NCBI RefSeq assembly: GCF_029873635.1
Contig: NC_080422.1
Span: forward strand, 6,665,764 to 6,729,763
Length of the DNA: 64,000 bases
Source: Malania oleifera
Taxonomy: Eukaryota; Streptophyta; Magnoliopsida; Santalales; Ximeniaceae
Direction: 5' to 3'
Part shown: positions 59,865-64,000 of the stretch, piece after piece
How positions within the stretch are numbered: the stretch's first letter is position 1
Layout of the letters: each line of letters starts with the position of its first letter
The notes under the pieces: generated by a model
Seen by the model: the letters and a program-made list of their open reading frames with translations, nothing else
Database searches by the model: none
What the model was told of the DNA's origin: nothing
Position numbers and translations under genes: made by a program

Positions 59865-61349
59865 TGCAACCCGCCCTAACCAGGGAATCCCGAGTGCACC
59901 TGTCATTTCTAGAATTAAAACCATACAGCGGAAGATGCTAAAACATCAAAATACTTTACCAGAGTTCTAACTGTTCCCAAATACATACATACAACTACCT
60001 ATCTATATAACACAACCCAACAAATAACAAATGTAACCATTGGTGACTCACCAGCTCTGTCTATCACCCCCAAAAGTCTAATCCCTGCCCCATAGGAAGG
60101 TAGGAACGATTCCTTGAAGGACCTGAAAAATGATTTGTATAATGGGGTGAGACAATTCTCAGTAAGACAAATTATATTATTATCAGTGTGTGGCTAACAT
60201 GAGTTCCCGTGTGAATATAAAACTTCCATTATTTCACTATATATAAAGATATGGCATTTAAATTGTACCGTCGGCTCAATATAGCCCATAAATAGTAAAT
60301 TTGCCCATATATGCATAAAAGACACAACCTGGATTGTTGAATTAGCGTCGTCACTCTATCACATACTCATACGACATGCCTTCCCCCATGATGGGTTGTG
60401 CGGCCTGAAGCCTAAACTCAACATATGGCCTGCCAACCATACCTGATTCTGAAAAAGGTTATAAGTACTATTGTGCCTACCCTTAAGGGTCACCCGGAAT
60501 GGCATCGGTGGGGCCACCAGAACTACCTTAGAGTAGTACTGTACCTAGGTCTCCAATCGACTACCCCATATCACACTTCCATCCTTGTGTGATTGCACTC
60601 ACTGCCAACACCTAGCTACGATACCATACTCATAATATCACATCACATATCCACAAGGTTCTAGAATCATATATGACAATTTACATAATAATACGAAAAT
60701 CATAATTCTATCATTTTCTATCTCGGTATAAAATTGACATCTCAAATCTCGGCTTATAGCCATCACATCACATATCAGCTTGTAGTCATCACATCACATC
60801 TCGGCTTATGGCCGTCATATCGCATCTCGGCTTATAGTCGTCACATCATACTGTATTTTATCAGTTAAAACATTCTATTCAAATATGCCATCTAAAAATT
60901 GTTCTCATGCCACATAATTTTTTACCTGATAAATCATAAATATAGTAAATTGTCTGAGAAAATATACAAGTTGCTATAAACAGGGGTATGAGCATCTCCA
61001 GGGTTTTATTTAACTCAAACTACATATTTTATTGAAAATAGGAGATGTTCAAACCATTCATGTTAGTTTTCCCCAAAAAACGTATAAATGTCAAAACAAC
61101 CATTTTTATATACCTAATTCGTTCAGAAAATTATATATATTATCTTTGTAAACATTATTTGCAATTTAATCATTCTAATATTTAAAAACAATTGACATAA
61201 TATAATCCCCTTACCTCTTCCTAAAGAAAATGCCTAAAACCTTCAAAACCACGAAAATCTAACCGCACGAATCCGCCGAAGATCGACGGCCTACGTGCTG
61301 GGAGAAGGGAGAGAGGATCAATGAGCACTTGAAGATGATCCGGAAGGCT

Positions 61350-61350
<1 letters not shown>

Positions 61351-61397
<47 letters not shown>
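61351..61397. repeat. (GA)n microsatellite in an LTR leader
   Basis: GA on the plus strand, CT in the sense of the minus-strand LTR. It lies between the motif cluster and the GAGGTAAGG donor, as in the other LTRs of the window. Confidence 0.9.
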
Positions 61398-61399
<2 letters not shown>

Positions 61400-61479
61400 T
61401 CCCAAAACCCTAAGTAGAGAAAGAGTGAGTTGTGAGAGTTATGAAAATAAAAACATAACTTAGCCTTTAAGTAAACAGG

Positions 61480-61612
61480 TCCGCAGGAAAATCGTGGCCG
61501 ATTTTTCTGGGCTTGACAAAACCAGAGACGGTTTGGTTTTAAACCAGCTCTCGGTTGTTTAACTACTAGAAAATCGTCGACGGTTTTTCTAATCCTCACA
61601 AAATTGGCGACA
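61480..61612. promoter_or_regulatory. cluster of AAAATCGTCGACGATTTT-like palindromes
   Basis: Three or four variants (AAAATCGTGGCCGATTTT, AAAATCGTCGACGGTTTTT, AAAATTGGCGACAGTTT) lie in 130 bp upstream of the leader of the minus-strand LTR. The two adjacent ones are 30 bp apart start to start. The core is the same GTCGAC as in the other LTR type, with different flanks. Confidence 0.6.
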
Positions 61613-62189
61613 GTTTGGTCCTAGCCAAACCTTTTTCCCTCTTTTCCTTTCCTTCCTCTTTTCTTTTATTTATTTCTTTATTTTCTTAGTTCGGGCTACT
61701 ACAATCTCCCTTCCTTACAAAAATTTCGTCTTCGAAATTTGCTAACTGATTTCCATCACATCCATAGAATGATTACTGATATGCTAATCTGACTTTAAGA
61801 AGAGCTGGTGGCCACCAACATAGTAGCTCCGTCCCAAATTTATTAATTACCCTCACTTATGGTGGAGGAATACCATGGTTACACGTACTGTCTCGAGAGA
61901 TTACAATACCCATACAAAACTCTCCCAAAGACTAACCATGAACAAAATAGCAACAATTGATAAAGCTAACAAGCCTACTCTAAGCAACCTATATACAAAA
62001 CCAACACTTACCTACTGTTCTACTTACCTATCTAGTGCTGAGCCTCTCTGAAAAGCTATGGATACTTCTAACGTATCTTTGTCTCTAATTCCCATGATGC
62101 TTCCTCCATTGCATGATTACACTAAGGTTATAGAGACCCAAAAAATATAATATTGAGAATAAATAAGAAAATGATGGAAAATGGGTTGG

Positions 62190-62360
62190 TGAAGAGAAAA
62201 TCGGCGACAATTTTCTGGAGCATTAAGAAAATCATCGACGATTATATGGTTTTACCACAGCAGGGTAAGTGGGTAAACAGTAAAAACTAGGCCGATTAAA
62301 GAGAAAATTGGCGACAGTTTCCTGAGAGCCTAAGAAAATCGGCGATGGTTTTCTCTACAG
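62190..62360. promoter_or_regulatory. cluster of GAAAATCGGCGACAATTTTC-like palindromes
   Basis: Four motif copies occur as two pairs. In each pair the start-to-start distance is 31 bp (AAAATCGGCGACAATTTT to AAAATCATCGACGATTAT, and AAAATTGGCGACAGTTT to AAAATCGGCGATGGTTTT). The cluster lies upstream of the CT tract of this LTR. Confidence 0.6.
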
Positions 62361-62408
62361 TACAGAAATAAAAGGGATCCCGCGAGCTTAATTTCTTTTA
62401 TTAAACAA

Positions 62409-62411
<3 letters not shown>

Positions 62412-62487
<76 letters not shown>
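62412..62487. repeat. 76-bp (CT)n microsatellite
   Basis: A pure CT tract in the leader of the right-edge LTR, and the longest dinucleotide run in the window. Confidence 0.92.
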
Positions 62488-62489
<2 letters not shown>

Positions 62490-62939
62490 AAACCTACGGC
62501 TCTCTTACCCTCCTCTCTACGATTTCGCTCTGCCTTAGCCCAAATTGACGATCAAAAGATACCATGAAGTTCGTGGGAAGATTCTCTGCAACTTAACTGG
62601 AGCAGATTTTCAATTTGGGGTTTCGAGGCACCACTCCAAAACTGAGGTAAGGGTGTTAAATATTGGTTTTAATTGTTAAATTGGAGTATTTGGGGCCTAA
62701 GGAATACTAAATGATAATATTCTAGAGGTTGAGTTGATTTATTTGGGGAAAATATGAATTTCAGGCTTTTGAGCTGCGAACGCCATGGAACGTAGGATTT
62801 AAGATGTTAGTGGACCTCCCAGTAAGTTAGGTAAGGGGAATAAATTATAACAGGCATTTTGAGAATTTCTGGTTGAATTGTTACGTGAAAATGAACATAT
62901 GATATTTTTCCTGAAATTATTATGATATGAATATCAGAT

Positions 62940-63540
62940 AAAATTGTGTGGCATATGAGTAATATTGAATTGGGATGTTTTGGAATTTGAAAGTTATGAA
63001 ATGATGAATTATATTTTATTAAGAAATGTTGAAATATGCGAAATGTGAAATATACTATTATGAGAATGGAATGTATATTGAAAAGATGAGAAAGAAACAG
63101 AAAATGTTGAGAACATTGAAATGTGATATATATCATTTTAACAGAAAATGTTGAGAACATTGAAATGTGATATATAACATTATAAGATGAGATATGAGTA
63201 TTGAAATGTGAAAAAGAAAATATGAATATTGCAATGTGAATACTGCAATGTGAAATGTGAATACTAGAATATGAATATTGCAATGTGAATACTACAATGT
63301 GAATGTGGAAATGTGAATACTGAAAATGTGAAAATTGCAATGAGAATTCTACAAATTGAATACTAAAATGTGAATATGGGAAATGTATAAATTGTAATGA
63401 GAATTTTGCAATTTGAATACTGCAATGTGAATACTGAAAATGTGAAAATTGAAATGTGAATACTAAAAATGTGAAAATTGCAATGAGAATACTATAATGT
63501 GAATACAAAATATAAATGATGTAAATGTGAAAATGATAAC
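62940..63540. repeat. 14-15 bp tandem array (GAATACTGCAATGT family)
   Basis: From about 63230 to 63505 nearly every base fits a 14-15 bp unit, GAATACTGCAATGT, with variants (GAAAATTGCAATGA and similar), about 20 copies. Looser copies extend left to about 62940. A long low-complexity minus-strand open frame across it (62807-63697) is a by-product of the repeat. Confidence 0.82.
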
Positions 63541-64000
63541 CGTGATAGAGTAATTGTGATAGAAAGCATGGTACCGATGCTAGTGGATGAAAAGTGCAAC
63601 CACACGGTCTCATGGAGAGTGTGGCGTGGCAGTCAAATGAGCTAGTGAGAAGGGTAGTTTTTCTCCCTGGAGTCCAAACCAGGGTTGGGCAAGCCATTTG
63701 TACTACAAACAGGTATATGGATTATTTATTTTGATCTAACCGGGTACACCAATCGCGGTTTAGATCCAGCCTTCGAGCCGCACAACCTCGACCATGGAAG
63801 GAAGCATGACATGGAGAATATCCTCTGGGCAATCATGCATTACAGACACGCATATATTGGTTACCAAGGACACTCATGTGCTAGATGATGAAATGAAAAT
63901 GAAAGAGAAAAGAAAGAGTGTGAGTTTAATAACATAAATAAATAAGGCGAAGTAAAACTCTTCGCTTGAGGGCTTACTGAGTAAGGTGAGTGCCCTGATA

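Larger units (their letters stand above)
59865..62117 (-). mobile_element. 3' end of a chromovirus-type gypsy element
   Basis: The LTR occupies 59865-61703 (minus strand, TGTAGTAGCCC ... CGGGTTGCA). Directly inside it is the purine tract AAGGAAGGGAGA (minus strand). Further in, near 62110-62060, the minus strand shows NHAMEEASWE-like sequence, as at the end of the chromodomain of Tekay/Del-type chromoviruses. It is a broken remnant: only the 3' part remains, cut off where the next LTR starts. The LTR contains the GCCGCACAACCC block (near 60390) and a tandem CATCTCGGCTTATAG array (about 60720-60850). Confidence 0.72.
62118..64000 (+). mobile_element. plus-strand LTR (gypsy type), cut by the window end
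   Basis: It begins near TACACTAAGGTTATAGAGACC. It contains the palindrome cluster (62190-62360), a 76-bp CT tract, a leader with GAGGTAAGG (about 62644) and TAGGTAAGGG (about 62827), a 14-15 bp tandem array, a GAGCCGCACAACC block (about 63775-63787) and CTTACTGAGTAAGG at the edge. These blocks appear in the same order in the LTRs at 48517, 52438 and 59865, so I call it an LTR although its right end is outside the window. Confidence 0.65.

Noticed and set aside
62807-63697. Long minus-strand open frame of about 296 codons
   Set aside because: It is an F/H/S/I/Y-rich low-complexity translation of the short tandem array in an LTR, with no domain and no splice or promoter context.

Overview
The window is nuclear DNA from a seed plant, most likely a woody eudicot. 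The evidence is two plant-specific spliced genes with long AT-rich introns, an Au-type SINE, and plant-type Ty1/copia and Ty3/gypsy (Tat-like, chromovirus/Tekay-like) retrotransposon fossils. Only two host genes are convincing, and they lie tail to tail in the left half. The right half is a nested graveyard of transposable elements.

Left part (1-30.2 kb). After about 6.2 kb of AT-rich intergenic DNA comes an eight-exon plus-strand gene (CDS 6451-20402) for a mitochondrial adenine-nucleotide carrier of the ADNT1 type, 357 aa by my splicing. Its introns total almost 13 kb and hold a hAT-like MITE, a LINE remnant, a solo LTR with a perfect 5-bp target duplication, an old LTR-element remnant and a second MITE. 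About 1.25 kb beyond its stop, on the minus strand, ends a two-coding-exon gene (27463-21659) for a 1655-aa NAB-domain coiled-coil protein of the COP1-interactive protein 1 (CIP1) type. It contains seven tandem 109-residue units, several nearly identical. Its 5' leader intron carries an Au SINE with a 16-bp target duplication.

Right part (30.2-64 kb). No intact host gene was found. In order: a 324-bp TRIM; a TRIM/LARD-like element split by a broken copia element; a tRNA-type SINE with an 11-bp target duplication; a long-TIR DNA element (40.7-44.2 kb) carrying a captured decayed fragment of a cell-wall invertase (GH32) gene; a second TRIM/LARD-like copy; a solo LTR (47.2-51.5 kb) with another solo LTR nested in it; a further solo LTR; a gag-only Tat-like gypsy element with a long internal short-repeat array; and two chromovirus-type LTRs at the right edge, the last cut off by the window end.

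Most notable signals: (1) clusters of short palindromes, most with a GTCGAC core, sit upstream of the presumed transcription start of several LTR types. In the clearest pairs they are spaced close to whole helical turns (about 20-21 or 30-31 bp), and in two LTRs the cluster ends about 10 bp from a TATA box. (2) The captured invertase fragment still reads in one frame across about 200 codons with five in-frame stops and retains what looks like an intron acceptor. (3) The CIP1-like gene has an expanded repeat whose length keeps both reading frame and coiled-coil register. All coordinates, alignments and divergence figures were made by eye.
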